In this document: one piece after another, positions 8,668 through 17,766 of the stretch
Layout of the letters: every line of letters begins with the position of its first letter
How positions within the stretch are numbered: the stretch's first letter is position 1
Source of the DNA: Methanomassiliicoccales archaeon
GTDB lineage: Archaea > Thermoplasmatota > Thermoplasmata > Methanomassiliicoccales > UBA472
Assembly (NCBI GenBank): GCA_035527755.1
Contig: DATKZX010000019.1
Coordinates: forward strand, 62,001 to 126,000
Direction of reading: 5' to 3'
DNA length: 64,000 bases
Notes under the pieces: generated by a model
Database searches by the model: none
What the model was told of the DNA's origin: nothing
The model's input: only the letters and a program-made list of their open reading frames with translations
Made by a program: the position numbers and the translations under genes

Positions 8668-8718
8668 AAATTTCCGTCATTATGAAATGAATGCTGTGGA
8701 TGACAAATCGCAACGCGG

Positions 8719-8726
8719 ATATAAAA
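8719..8726 (+). promoter_or_regulatory. TATA box giving a likely leaderless ubiX mRNA
   Basis: ATATAAAA is centred 28 nt before the ubiX ATG at 8751. That spacing puts the transcription start at or next to the start codon, and there is no ribosome-binding site. Confidence 0.6.
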
Positions 8727-8750
8727 TGATGTCAGCGAATGATTTGAAAT

Positions 8751-9320
8751 ATGCGTCAATCCTTAATTGGAAACGTGAAGACCGTCGTCGCGATAACCGG
8801 AGCCTCCGGCATCATCTATGGTATTAGGCTTTTAGAGAAGCTTGAGGGGGAGAAGGCGCTCATAATAACGGAGACGGCCAAGAGGATCCTCGAGGCGGAG
8901 ACCCCCTATTCTGTCTCTGACGTCGAGTCCCTGGCCGATGCTGTATACCACGAGGACGAGCTCTTTGCCCCGGTGGCCTCGGGAAGCCATCGTTTCCAGG
9001 CCATGGTGATCTGTCCATGCTCCGAATCCACCTTGGCCAAAGTGTCCCATGGCATTGCCGACAATCTTGTGACCAGAGCCGCGGCGGTGTGTTTGAAGGA
9101 AAGGAGAAAATTGATCATCGTCCCTCGGGAGACCCCATTGAGCGCGATCATGCTGCGTAACTCATTAAGATTGACCGAGGATGGGGCGTGCATCCTACCG
9201 GCAAGTCCGGGTTTCTATCCTAAGCCTCAGAGCATTCAGGAGCTGGTGGACTTTCTGGTCGGCAAGATATTGGACCAGTTGGACCAGCCGCACGAGCTTT
9301 TCCACCGCTGGGGCGATTAA
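8751..9320 (+). CDS. ubiX: Flavin prenyltransferase UbiX
   Basis: 189 residues. UbiX joins dimethylallyl phosphate to FMN to form prenyl-FMN, the cofactor of UbiD-type decarboxylases. The Rossmann-like start VVAITGASGIIYGIRLLEKL, the CPCSESTLAKVSHGIADNL block and the RKLIIVPRETPLS segment are all characteristic. In archaea with the aconitase X mevalonate branch, prenyl-FMN is needed by the UbiD-like anhydromevalonate phosphate decarboxylase. The dehydratase of that branch is encoded at 34700-36636, but no UbiD homologue lies in the window. It is convergent with leuS, with 2 nt between the stops. Confidence 0.95.
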   Translation: MRQSLIGNVKTVVAITGASGIIYGIRLLEKLEGEKALIITETAKRILEAETPYSVSDVESLADAVYHEDELFAPVASGSHRFQAMVICPCSESTLAKVSHGIADNLVTRAAAVCLKERRKLIIVPRETPLSAIMLRNSLRLTEDGACILPASPGFYPKPQSIQELVDFLVGKILDQLDQPHELFHRWGD

Positions 9321-9322
9321 GC

Positions 9323-12199
9323 TCACTCAACCAGGATGGCCGGGCGTCCCGGTACGGCCTGGCGAGATTTCCCTTGCGGGTCTGGTGTACCAGGTTCTCC
9401 GGCTACATGTACTTCCACGTGACAATTGTATTCCTCGCTCAGGAAATTGAGGCAGCCGGAAAGGAAGGCGTGCTCGTCAAAGCTCTGCCCCGTCCGTTCG
9501 ATCTCCGATGCGGAGCGTTTCATGAATTCCTCGGCCAATTTTCGGGCGTAGTCCGAGGCACCCTTGCCGTGACCGCGTATCTCCTGATCGGTCATTGCCG
9601 CCTTGGTCAAAGTGGGTATCTGCAGTTCGTTCTTTGCCGACAGGTCCAGGGCCATTTTCATCACCCGGTATTTCCAAGGGGCCGCAGTATACAACAGCAT
9701 CCTGCTGGGTTTGATACCGGTGACCTTGAGGATCTCATTGGCATCGTTCATCATGGCCTTGAGATACTCCTCAGCCCTTTCCTTGGCGATATCGACATCG
9801 TTTTCCTGCACCTGGGGGAACGCGGCCGATGAGACCATTCCATTCCGCCCGGAAGATTCCCACAGTTCCTCGGCGGTATGAGGTGTGATGGGCATCATCA
9901 ATGGAAGCAGCATGTCCATCACCCGCGAGATCGTCACGGAGTTGGAACCGCCTCTTCTTTGATACCACCGAAGATCGTTGAACGCTTCGAAATATACCTC
10001 GGTGGCCAAGGAGCGCAGGTCGTAACCCTTCATATGATCACGGACTCGAAGCACTCGGCTGGCCATGCGTGATATGAGCCACCCGTCCACATCATTGGGC
10101 ATGCCATTCAAGGTCATGAGGTCCAATAAGGTCCGTTCCATCTTTTCGGTGCGGGCGGTATAGCTTTCCACCGCCTCGTTATCCCATTCGACATCGGCGA
10201 AGGGTGAGGCAATGTGGGCGTAATAGAGGCGCAGAGCATCGACCCCATATTTCTCCGCGGCTCCTGGGATCGGTTGGGCACCACCTTTCGACTTGGATAT
10301 CTTGCCTCCTTTTCCGATGATGTACCAGTTGACGAATATCCCTTTCGGGAGCATCTCCGGCGGCAATATGGCCACGTGGTTCAACAGGAATGCCGGGAAG
10401 TGCACGGTCATGTGCTCCTTGCCACCGAGGTTCATGTCCAACGGATACCAGTAATGCACCTCGTCATGGATCTGATGCAGCAGTTCCGCGGTTACGCCAG
10501 TTACTTCACTGACCTTCTCGAACGAACCTTTATCTAGAACAACCAGATCGAAGAACTCCTCGGTCATCTGCTCGGCCTTTAACCGTCCATCGTTGGCGAA
10601 CTTCGATATTGCATAGTAAAGAGGGTAGAGCGTTGAATCCGAGATGGCCTCGATGATCCATTTCTCATCGAACGGGAAACGTGTCCCGATCCAATTTCCC
10701 TGGCGAACGCAGGCTCGTTCACGGAACCATTCCAGCACGGCATGGATGTTGATGCTATATTCCGCCGGGAAGATGTCCATGGACCGGGCCTGTTCCTTGG
10801 CCGCTTCGGTGATCTCCAGATTGGCATAGTCGATGAACCATTGGTCATCGACCCTCTTGATGACCACCGGCTCGCCACAGCGGCAGATCACCGTCTCGGA
10901 GAGGTCGTACATGACATCAGCCTCTCCAGATGCGAGCATTACCTGCTTCATCCTATCCTTGGCTTCCATCACCGGGAGGCCGGCGTATTCGCCGGCGGTC
11001 TGGTTCATCCGGCCGGTATGGAAACCTTCCTTGTACACCAGCTTCTTGGCGTCTTCCAGCCGGGGATCTCCAGGAGCCTCGATGCCCATCTTCTCCGTCA
11101 CTTCCACCGCTGGCAGAGAGGACCAACCTTTCATCTCGATGATAGCTATTGGCGCTATAGCACGAACCTCATCCACATCAAGGCCGAACTTCAATAGGGT
11201 CGTCTCATCCCTCTGAAGGGCCCTCAGGGATATCCAATCATCCGGAGAATCGGATGGAACGGACGTTACCAGGCCGGTCCCGACGTTGGGGTCGCAAAAG
11301 TCCGCTGGTAAGGTCAATATCTCCCTATGGACCATCGGCGCCACGCATTTCTTGCCTATGAGATCGGTACCTTTCAGCTCCTCCAATCTCTCCAGGCCGT
11401 CCTTCTGATAGGTGAGCTTTTTAAAGGCGGCCTCGCTGACCACCCAAACCTCGCCGTTGACGTTAACTTTGACGTAATCGGCCTCAGGGTTCACCCAGAA
11501 GTTGGTCTGGCCAAAAACGGTCTCCGGTCGTAAAGTAGCGGCGACCAGGTACATGTCATCGCATTTGAACTTGAGCAGGGTGTACTCCACGGTCTCGGCG
11601 CCGCCACCGCATTGGATGTCCGTTTCCGAGGCGTCGATGGCCACTGGACCATGACATATGCAGGCTGGCGCGAAGTACGGTTTCTGGATCAGCAGTCCTC
11701 TTTCCATTAATTTGCGGAACTGCCATCTGATGAACATCTGGTAATCCTTGTTTATCGTGGAGGTGAACCGTCTCCAATCGCTCAGGAAACCGAAGCGTTT
11801 CCAATACTGGTTAATATAAACGTCGTTGAAGAACTCGACGACCTTTATCGGGTCCTCCAGCTCGTCGAGCATTTCGAGGGGGCAGGTGTTCCCGCAAAGG
11901 TAATCGACGGTCTTCTGGTCCCTGCGAGCGATCCTGGCGGCCAAGCTTATAGCCCCGTTCCCCGTGGCGTGCGTACCTACGGGGAACATGACGTTGAACC
12001 CTTCCAGCCGCTTGTAGCGGGCGATGGCGTCCACATAGGTGTAGCCGCGCATGTGCCCGACATGCAGGTACCCGGTGACCCCAGGGTAGGCGAAGATGAG
12101 CATGAACTTCGGTCTGCCATCCATCTCAGCTTCGTGTATTCTGGAAGAGTACCATCTTCGCTGCCATTTCTCCTCCAATTCGCTCGACCTGCTGGACAT
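9323..12199 (-). CDS. leuS: Leucyl-tRNA synthetase, archaeal type
   Basis: 958 residues. Class I synthetase with the HIGH motif as HVGH at residues 46-49 and the KMSKS loop as ISKSKG near residue 636. Between them lies the CP1 editing insertion, with the threonine-rich segment AATLRPETVFGQTNFW. The PVGTHATGNG block after HIGH and the C-terminal anticodon region fit archaeal/eukaryotic LeuRS. It charges tRNA-Leu in the cytosol. AAGGTGAA precedes the ATG. A gap of 137 nt separates it from the TPM gene upstream. Confidence 0.97.
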   Translation of the reverse strand: MSSRSSELEEKWQRRWYSSRIHEAEMDGRPKFMLIFAYPGVTGYLHVGHMRGYTYVDAIARYKRLEGFNVMFPVGTHATGNGAISLAARIARRDQKTVDYLCGNTCPLEMLDELEDPIKVVEFFNDVYINQYWKRFGFLSDWRRFTSTINKDYQMFIRWQFRKLMERGLLIQKPYFAPACICHGPVAIDASETDIQCGGGAETVEYTLLKFKCDDMYLVAATLRPETVFGQTNFWVNPEADYVKVNVNGEVWVVSEAAFKKLTYQKDGLERLEELKGTDLIGKKCVAPMVHREILTLPADFCDPNVGTGLVTSVPSDSPDDWISLRALQRDETTLLKFGLDVDEVRAIAPIAIIEMKGWSSLPAVEVTEKMGIEAPGDPRLEDAKKLVYKEGFHTGRMNQTAGEYAGLPVMEAKDRMKQVMLASGEADVMYDLSETVICRCGEPVVIKRVDDQWFIDYANLEITEAAKEQARSMDIFPAEYSINIHAVLEWFRERACVRQGNWIGTRFPFDEKWIIEAISDSTLYPLYYAISKFANDGRLKAEQMTEEFFDLVVLDKGSFEKVSEVTGVTAELLHQIHDEVHYWYPLDMNLGGKEHMTVHFPAFLLNHVAILPPEMLPKGIFVNWYIIGKGGKISKSKGGAQPIPGAAEKYGVDALRLYYAHIASPFADVEWDNEAVESYTARTEKMERTLLDLMTLNGMPNDVDGWLISRMASRVLRVRDHMKGYDLRSLATEVYFEAFNDLRWYQRRGGSNSVTISRVMDMLLPLMMPITPHTAEELWESSGRNGMVSSAAFPQVQENDVDIAKERAEEYLKAMMNDANEILKVTGIKPSRMLLYTAAPWKYRVMKMALDLSAKNELQIPTLTKAAMTDQEIRGHGKGASDYARKLAEEFMKRSASEIERTGQSFDEHAFLSGCLNFLSEEYNCHVEVHVAGEPGTPDPQGKSRQAVPGRPAILVE

Positions 12200-12336
12200 C
12201 AGTTCACCTTGTGATGCTGCCTGATTGGAAAGACCTTAATTAATGATTTCGAGGATTAGGGGGGAAAGACCCCTGCAATATATTCTGAGATGCGGAGAGG
12301 ATATCTCGATGGCCTCAAGGTCGTAGGGCATGATCA

Positions 12337-13080
12337 TCAGTATCTGCCTCCAGCTCCCCCTCCGCCAGACCGGCCTCCGCCAAAACCGCCACGACCGCCG
12401 CCGCGGGACAATAATAGGAAGAGGAGGAACAGAGCACGTCCACGGGTGACGATCAAAACTGCTACCACCACGATGATGGCGATGACCCACTGCCACCAGG
12501 TGAGCGGTATGCCGCCGATGGGATAGGCCGGATCTCCGGACTGCGGCGCCTCATACTTATCGATGATCTCCGCCCCCAGGTAGAGGGCCATATTGTAGAC
12601 GGCGCTATCGTAATCCTCCACCTCCAGATAGGGGACCACCTGGTCCTGCGCCACCCGGTTTACGAACGTGGGCGTCAGGACGCCTTCCAGACCGTATCCC
12701 ACCTCCACCTTCCATTCCTTGGTTTCGGTGACGATCAGGATGAGCACACCGTTATCCTTCCCCGCCTTCCCCAGCTCGTTCAATTGAAAGGTGCGTAGAG
12801 CGAACTCGTTGGCCTCACGTGGTTGGGTGCTATTGACGATCAGCACCGCCATCTCGCAGGAGGTGTTATCGTCGACGAAATAACAGATATCATCGACCGA
12901 ATAGTAAGAATCCAGAGAGAGCGCGTTGACATTATCGGTGACGTAATATTCCAGGGTGGGTATGCCTTCGAAACGCGTGTCCTTCGGAGGAAAGATGGCC
13001 GGGACTATAACGAGGAAGATGAGAAGGGCCGCGATCACGATCGCCGCCGATCCCAACAGCACCCGGCCGGTGCGGTTCAT
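12337..13080 (-). CDS. TPM-domain membrane protein (YgcG-like) with glycine-rich tail
   Basis: 247 residues. A first membrane helix at about 9-30, then a TPM domain at about 45-165 (NELGKAGKDNGVLILIVTET, VEVGYGLEGVLTPTFVNR), a hydrophobic region at about 187-222, and a C-terminal tail of about 22 residues made largely of Gly and Arg. This is the domain order of bacterial YgcG-type proteins. The catalytic role is unsettled; the plant member acts in photosystem II repair. It is next to a LemA gene, a pairing seen widely in bacteria, and ends the cassette that starts near 17967. Confidence 0.85.
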   Translation of the reverse strand: MNRTGRVLLGSAAIVIAALLIFLVIVPAIFPPKDTRFEGIPTLEYYVTDNVNALSLDSYYSVDDICYFVDDNTSCEMAVLIVNSTQPREANEFALRTFQLNELGKAGKDNGVLILIVTETKEWKVEVGYGLEGVLTPTFVNRVAQDQVVPYLEVEDYDSAVYNMALYLGAEIIDKYEAPQSGDPAYPIGGIPLTWWQWVIAIIVVVAVLIVTRGRALFLLFLLLSRGGGRGGFGGGRSGGGGAGGRY

Positions 13081-13088
13081 TACCTAGC

Positions 13089-13640
13089 TCACATCCCCTG
13101 TGAGTAGTACACCGCCTCTTGGAAGCCGAAAGCGCCTGCGAACAGCACATTGGGGAAGCTGCGTATGGCTGTGTTGTATTCCCTCACCGCATCATTGTAG
13201 AATATCCTGGCCGCGTCGATCATCCCCTGGGTGGAGGATAGCTCGGCGATGAAATCTCTCATGACCTCGATCGATTGCAGAACAGGATAGTTCTCATAGG
13301 TAGCTACGAACAATAACATGTTACGATCAAGCTCTTCTGTGGCATTAACGTTGGCCGCTGGATCTCCCCTGGAGTTTAACCAGTTGGTCCTGGCATTAGT
13401 GATATTCGTTAATAGGTTCTGTTCAAACAGCAAAGAGGCATTGGCAGCGGCACTGACTGCGGGGATCAATTCTATTCTGCGTTGATACCGAGCCTCGATG
13501 TTGCCCCAACCGTTCTCCACCTCCTGTTCCTTGGCGATCATGTCGTTATAGGCCAGGATGATCATCATGACAACGATAAGTACAGCTACCGCGGCGATTA
13601 TACCAGCGATCAGCCCCTTGCTGAGACGAAGCTCGGCCAT
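13089..13640 (-). CDS. LemA family protein
   Basis: 183 residues from ATG 13640 (a GTG two codons earlier overlaps the AGGTGA site). One N-terminal membrane helix at about 10-30 is followed by a helical domain with the LemA hallmarks AKEQEVENGWGNIEARYQRR and IELIPAV, and the closing FYNDAVREYNTAIRSFPNVL. The topology predicts an exposed helical domain outside the membrane. The function is unknown. The gene is 8 nt upstream of the TPM gene, so the two proteins probably act together. Confidence 0.93.
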   Translation of the reverse strand: MAELRLSKGLIAGIIAAVAVLIVVMMIILAYNDMIAKEQEVENGWGNIEARYQRRIELIPAVSAAANASLLFEQNLLTNITNARTNWLNSRGDPAANVNATEELDRNMLLFVATYENYPVLQSIEVMRDFIAELSSTQGMIDAARIFYNDAVREYNTAIRSFPNVLFAGAFGFQEAVYYSQGM

Positions 13641-13696
13641 GTTCACCTATTATCAATGGTGGTTTTTTAATCTTTTTATGCTAAGGTCTCCCCATG

Positions 13697-14284
13697 TCAG
13701 AACCCAGGTACCACTCCGCCCTCACCTTTTATGAAAGGCAGGTATATCAACCGGGCATCGTGGACCTGTAACTGGTAATCGAGGTACTGCAGGGTACCTG
13801 GTTTCTCCGCTTCCATGGTTACGATGACGAAATCGGCCATCTTCATCGCCTCTTCCTTGGGAACCACTGTCGGGGCTCTCTCCACATTATTGAAGTCCAA
13901 GCGCAGCGAGTACATGGGTTGGGCCTCGGTCAAGTTCATGGCCCACCTCTTGAACTCATCGACATCCGTTTCCCAGGCTGGTATATAGATGAAGATGTTG
14001 CCGCCATTGGCCGTACCCTTCAATAATCGGCCAAGCTTATGCAGCATGCCACCAGCCACATTGGACTGGTTTATCGTGAACCCGGAGAACAGACGCCAGA
14101 AGGGCATATAGACCCGGTCCGGGGGAGAGTTCGTATGGAACTCGGCCACATCGAAATCGATGACATTGATCCCGCCGTCCCTTATGTGCATTGTCTTACA
14201 GTGGGGGCAATAGAAAGCCAGGTCCCTGACCTTGGAATAGATCGGTTGTTGGCAGTGCGGGCATTTGATCTGCAGGACCTTCAT
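13697..14284 (-). CDS. Zinc-ribbon protein of the SPFH cassette
   Basis: 195 residues from ATG 14284, which has GGAGG 8 nt upstream and overlaps the upstream stop as ATGA. The N-terminus has a zinc ribbon (CPHCQQPIYSKVRDLAFYCP followed by HC). The remainder is a soluble domain with no membrane helix; PVYMPFW-like (RVYMPFWRLFSG) and YIPAWETDVDEF segments recall the paralogous membrane genes just upstream, which have YLPFW and YFPIW. I infer common descent for part of these proteins. No function is known. Confidence 0.7.
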   Translation of the reverse strand: MKVLQIKCPHCQQPIYSKVRDLAFYCPHCKTMHIRDGGINVIDFDVAEFHTNSPPDRVYMPFWRLFSGFTINQSNVAGGMLHKLGRLLKGTANGGNIFIYIPAWETDVDEFKRWAMNLTEAQPMYSLRLDFNNVERAPTVVPKEEAMKMADFVIVTMEAEKPGTLQYLDYQLQVHDARLIYLPFIKGEGGVVPGF

Positions 14285-15279
14285 CGGTTGAACCTCCACT
14301 TAGTACCGGTGATCTTGAAACCTTTCAAAGGGTTACCCAATTTCTTATCATCGAAATCACCGTCTATTATTTCCGAACCGTGCCGGAAGAACATGTAGGT
14401 GAATCCAAGGATCACAGCTCCGACGACAAGCCCACCTATGGCGATGGTCACATCCTCAGCCCCGATGCCGAAGGCCAAGCCCGCGGCGCCTATCAAACCG
14501 CCTATCGAGGTCCCCCCGGTCACCGCTAGGCTTTGGTAGAGCGGATCACCCGGAGCCCTTCCGGAAAGAACGTTGCCGGTGACCCCGTCGATCGTTGCCA
14601 TGTACATCCTCTCCCCATATGCATAGCGCACTACCCATACTGGGTAATAGATCATGCTCAGCCTCTTCGGTATGACCGTCATCTTCTCGAAGGTCACGTG
14701 CGGCACGTTGGCGTCATCCCGGGCATCGCTCATCGCTCGCTGTTTGGACAGTTCCACCGTCTCGTCCTTGCTAGTGGTGCTCTCGAAGGTCGGAATGCTC
14801 TCGAAATCAGTGAACGATACCTCTCCTGAGTTGTTCCTCAGGTACTTGATGCCGAGATCGCCGGGGTCGCAGGCGATGTTAGTGTACCGATAGTCCCGCA
14901 GGACCATCTCCTCTTTCGGTATGCGCTCGGTATGGGTGTTACCGTGCTTATCGGTGTAATGCCTTTCTTCATATCCACATATCCATCCAGCGACCCTGGT
15001 GGTCGTGCTCCAGAAAGGTAGGTAGATGGGATAGCATTCCATCAATCGACCTTTCTTCTTCAGGTCCCTTGCCTTCAACCCCTTGCGCCACCATTGCTCC
15101 GTAGCCCGTAACACGCTGTCCTTGTTCTGCATGTTCTTATAGGCGATGGTGATGACGCCAGCGTCTCCCTCTACCCACAGCAGGGAATCGCAATATTGGC
15201 AATTGATGACGTTATCTCCCTCACTGATCTGTATGGCACCGCCACAGGAGGGGCAGTTCAAGCCTACGCTGACAGACAA
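14281..15279 (-). CDS. Zinc-ribbon membrane protein of the SPFH cassette
   Basis: About 332 residues. I chose the TTG at 15279, which has AGGAGG 8 nt upstream; a GTG at 15285 overlaps the preceding stop but is only 2 nt from that site. The N-terminus has a zinc ribbon (CPSCGGAIQISEGDNVINCQ then YC). A soluble region follows with YLPFWSTTTRVAGWICGYEE and YYPVWVVRYAYGERMYMA, and a C-terminal hydrophobic hairpin (IGGLIGAAGLAFGIG and AIGGLVVGAVILGFTYMFF). It is similar in plan to the neighbouring gene at 15282. The role is unknown; it probably forms part of a membrane complex with the SPFH protein. Confidence 0.75.
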   Translation of the reverse strand: MSVSVGLNCPSCGGAIQISEGDNVINCQYCDSLLWVEGDAGVITIAYKNMQNKDSVLRATEQWWRKGLKARDLKKKGRLMECYPIYLPFWSTTTRVAGWICGYEERHYTDKHGNTHTERIPKEEMVLRDYRYTNIACDPGDLGIKYLRNNSGEVSFTDFESIPTFESTTSKDETVELSKQRAMSDARDDANVPHVTFEKMTVIPKRLSMIYYPVWVVRYAYGERMYMATIDGVTGNVLSGRAPGDPLYQSLAVTGGTSIGGLIGAAGLAFGIGAEDVTIAIGGLVVGAVILGFTYMFFRHGSEIIDGDFDDKKLGNPLKGFKITGTKWRFNR

Positions 15280-15281
15280 GG

Positions 15282-16025
15282 TCACATCCTCCTGGCAACG
15301 AAGTTGGCCACTAGGAACACTGCGGCCACGGTCCCTACCATCATCATCATCGCAGGCAGCGGGTAGTTCGATACCAGCAATCCTTCTACCAGAAAGGCCA
15401 CGAACCCGATGCTGGCCACGGCCATGTAAGCAACTGAGCTCCGCTGAGGGAAGTCGGCGGAGAACACCTCGCCCGATGAGGCGCTGATGACCACCACGAA
15501 GGTGCGCTGTTCGAAGACATAGTCCAACCTCCATATGGGAAAGTAGACCAATGCCTGTTCCTTGGCCGTTCCCGGCAGGTCATTTAGATAGGTGGTCATT
15601 TCGATGTCTGGCTTGACCAGCTCTGCACCTGAGCTGTCGAACTTATCATCGAATATCTTCAGGTCACCGCCTGGCACCTTCAAACTGTGCAATCCGGGCA
15701 AGGTCGTGGAGGCGGCAGGTTCCACGTGAACCTGTTCCATGCCATTAACGTCCCGTTTGAACATGTATACCGGAAAGTATTGTTTCTTCAATGAGGAGAT
15801 CTGGGCCAGCTTGTCCAGGTCCTTGGCCTTGGTTGAGCCTCCGCCCCAGCGTCGAAAGACACCTATGGCATCGTTCTCCCCCATGGCGAAAGGTAATGCA
15901 TAATAGAATCCGGCCCCGGAACGGTCGACATAGATCTGAGAGGAGCAGTAGGAACATTTTACGAACTTGTCCCCCACATCGAACTCGACCGGTGCCCCGC
16001 ACTTGGTGCATTTCATGCTGGCCAT
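15282..16025 (-). CDS. Zinc-ribbon membrane protein of the SPFH cassette (paralogue)
   Basis: 247 residues. An N-terminal zinc ribbon (CTKCGAPVEFDVGDKFVKCS followed by YC), a soluble domain with QYFPVYMF and LVYFPIWRLDYVFEQRTFVV, then two C-terminal membrane helices (VAYMAVASIGFVAFLVEGLL and AMMMMVGTVAAVFLVANFVA). The order of parts matches the next gene, pointing to duplication. AAGGTG lies 5 nt before the ATG. It follows the SPFH gene by 9 nt. The function is unknown. Confidence 0.75.
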   Translation of the reverse strand: MASMKCTKCGAPVEFDVGDKFVKCSYCSSQIYVDRSGAGFYYALPFAMGENDAIGVFRRWGGGSTKAKDLDKLAQISSLKKQYFPVYMFKRDVNGMEQVHVEPAASTTLPGLHSLKVPGGDLKIFDDKFDSSGAELVKPDIEMTTYLNDLPGTAKEQALVYFPIWRLDYVFEQRTFVVVISASSGEVFSADFPQRSSVAYMAVASIGFVAFLVEGLLVSNYPLPAMMMMVGTVAAVFLVANFVARRM

Positions 16026-16034
16026 TTGAACACC

Positions 16035-17177
16035 TTAGATGCCAGTACCACATTCGGGGCAGAACTTTGCGGACAATGGCAGCTCTTTGCCACACTTCGG
16101 GCATTTCATATTTCCTTTCAACTGCTGTCCGCATTCCAAGCAGAACTTGGAATCCGCCGGGACCTCCATACCGCACTTTTTACAGGTGATCTTCTCCGCC
16201 TGCATTTTGTTACCGCAATTACGACAGAACTTGGCCTCAGAAGGATTTGGCGCATTGCATTTGGGACAAGGGACCATGTTCGTAGATTGTACCGCTTCCG
16301 CGGCCGGAACCGCTGGTATCGCGCCAGGGGCGGGTTGCTGCGAGCCTTGTCGTACGGCATCGACCATCATGTAACCGGCACCGAACCCTGCACCTATACC
16401 TACACCCGCAGCTGCTGCGCCTCCCGACGTGTTGGTGGCGGCCTCGCGCATGGCCTGTCCGGCCTGATACGTGGCGTAATTGGTGTTCAATATCTGCATG
16501 GATGCACGAGTGTCTACCGCCTTCTGAACCTCGTCCGGAAGGGAGATATACATACCCGAGACCTTGTCGATAATGATGCCATAAAGGTCGAAGTGGTCCT
16601 TCGTCTTGGAAAGAATTACCTGTTCAATGTTGGTCAGCTGGCTGGCGAGATCCGCAACTCCCATGCCTTTGTTCTTCATGTCACCGATGGCGTTGTAGAT
16701 CAGTACCACCATCTGCTCCTTGATGCGCTCCTCCACCTCGGCGGAGGTTGCGTAGTTCAAAGTGCCCAAGAACTGGTTGACGAAGTTCTCCGGGGAACCG
16801 ACCTTGTAACGGAATTCACCGAAGACCCTGAGGTTGACCATGCCGAACTCAGCATCCCGGAATTGATAGGGTTGCTTGCTGCCATACTTTCCGTCGAACA
16901 CCTTCTTCTGCAGGTAAACGACCTCAGCATGCTGTCTGACGCCCGATAAGGCCTCAATGACCTTGCCAATGATGGGGGCGTTGAGCGAGGTAAGAGCGTA
17001 ACGGTCTGGGCGGTCCAGGTATGCCAGTGCTTTACCGTCCCGGTAGAACACGGCGATCTCATCCTCCCGCACCACTATGTTATCATTGAAACGAATGTTG
17101 CGGGGCATGCGGTACATGATATTGCTCCGCTTCTCCCCGTCCTCCCATTTGAATGTCTCTGCACCTATCAAGCTCAT
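16035..17177 (-). CDS. SPFH-domain protein with C-terminal zinc ribbons (YdjI-like, COG4260)
   Basis: 380 residues. Residues about 20-260 form an SPFH/band-7 type domain of the virion-core-protein-like group (COG4260), which in Bacillus is YdjI. A Gly/Ala-rich linker (about 260-310) follows, and then three tandem zinc ribbons with CPKCNAPNPSEAKFCRNCG, CKKCGMEVPADSKFCLECG and CPKCGKELPLSAKFCPECG. Such proteins form scaffolds at membranes. Here it follows a coiled-coil gene and precedes three zinc-ribbon proteins, LemA and TPM. The layout resembles Bacillus ydjFGHI, which belongs to PspA-type membrane stress, but this comparison is from memory. Confidence 0.85.
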   Translation of the reverse strand: MSLIGAETFKWEDGEKRSNIMYRMPRNIRFNDNIVVREDEIAVFYRDGKALAYLDRPDRYALTSLNAPIIGKVIEALSGVRQHAEVVYLQKKVFDGKYGSKQPYQFRDAEFGMVNLRVFGEFRYKVGSPENFVNQFLGTLNYATSAEVEERIKEQMVVLIYNAIGDMKNKGMGVADLASQLTNIEQVILSKTKDHFDLYGIIIDKVSGMYISLPDEVQKAVDTRASMQILNTNYATYQAGQAMREAATNTSGGAAAAGVGIGAGFGAGYMMVDAVRQGSQQPAPGAIPAVPAAEAVQSTNMVPCPKCNAPNPSEAKFCRNCGNKMQAEKITCKKCGMEVPADSKFCLECGQQLKGNMKCPKCGKELPLSAKFCPECGTGI

Positions 17178-17181
17178 TTGT

Positions 17182-17715
17182 TCACAACCCCGTTCCAGTG
17201 ATAGCGGTCTTTCGGCGATTGAATCGTTCCTCGAGGCCCGTCACTCTGTACCTCACAGTATCGATCGCGAACATCAGGTCGTTATCGTTTCCCGACGTGA
17301 TCATCTCGGGCACGTTTATCAAGGCCTGGTCAATGAATTGTAGGCTCTCGATCATGGAGGCGTCATACTCATATAGACTGTCCAGCTCTCTTTCCTTGAT
17401 CTTAATGTCGGCGGATATTCCGGAATAACCGACCTCGGCGTGGGCCATTTTACCTTCTATCTTTTTAAACAGGTTGATGACACCGCCGATCTCCTCTAAT
17501 GCATCGGACATGGGATCCTTGCGCACCAGGGCGCTTCTGGATTCCTCCAACTGGGTCCTCTGCAGACCTAGTCTTTTGGCCAATTCCGCCCTCAGCATGC
17601 GGTCGGAATCCCGGATGTCCTCCCTGATACGATAGCCACGAAAACCCGGTATGACCAATTGGATCTTCTTTAGTATTCCTCGGTCATCTTCCACCTTATC
17701 CCTGATGTCCGGCAA
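17182..17715 (-). CDS. Helical coiled-coil protein heading the SPFH cassette
   Basis: 177 residues from a TTG at 17715, with AAGGAG about 9 nt upstream. The protein is highly charged and predicted to be mostly helical, with heptad-like stretches (IRDSDRMLRAELAKRLGLQR and ISADIKIKERELDSLYEYDA). It has no membrane helix or known motif. By position it takes the place PspA holds in ydjFGHI-type loci, but I do not see clear PspA sequence features, so that role is only an inference. The SPFH gene starts 4 nt after its stop codon. Confidence 0.7.
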   Translation of the reverse strand: MPDIRDKVEDDRGILKKIQLVIPGFRGYRIREDIRDSDRMLRAELAKRLGLQRTQLEESRSALVRKDPMSDALEEIGGVINLFKKIEGKMAHAEVGYSGISADIKIKERELDSLYEYDASMIESLQFIDQALINVPEMITSGNDNDLMFAIDTVRYRVTGLEERFNRRKTAITGTGL

Positions 17716-17766
17716 ATGAACCCACTCCTTGGCCCATCATGATATGGCGGTGTATTAAATTTTGGT

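Noticed and set aside
8640-8720. Complete tRNA gene or trans-split tRNA half
   Set aside because: Only the first 16 bases match; no anticodon arm, T-arm, pairing acceptor strand or split-tRNA leader helix is visible nearby.
10742-11197. 151-codon plus-strand frame inside leuS
   Set aside because: It lies entirely antisense to the well-conserved LeuRS coding sequence and shows no family features of its own.
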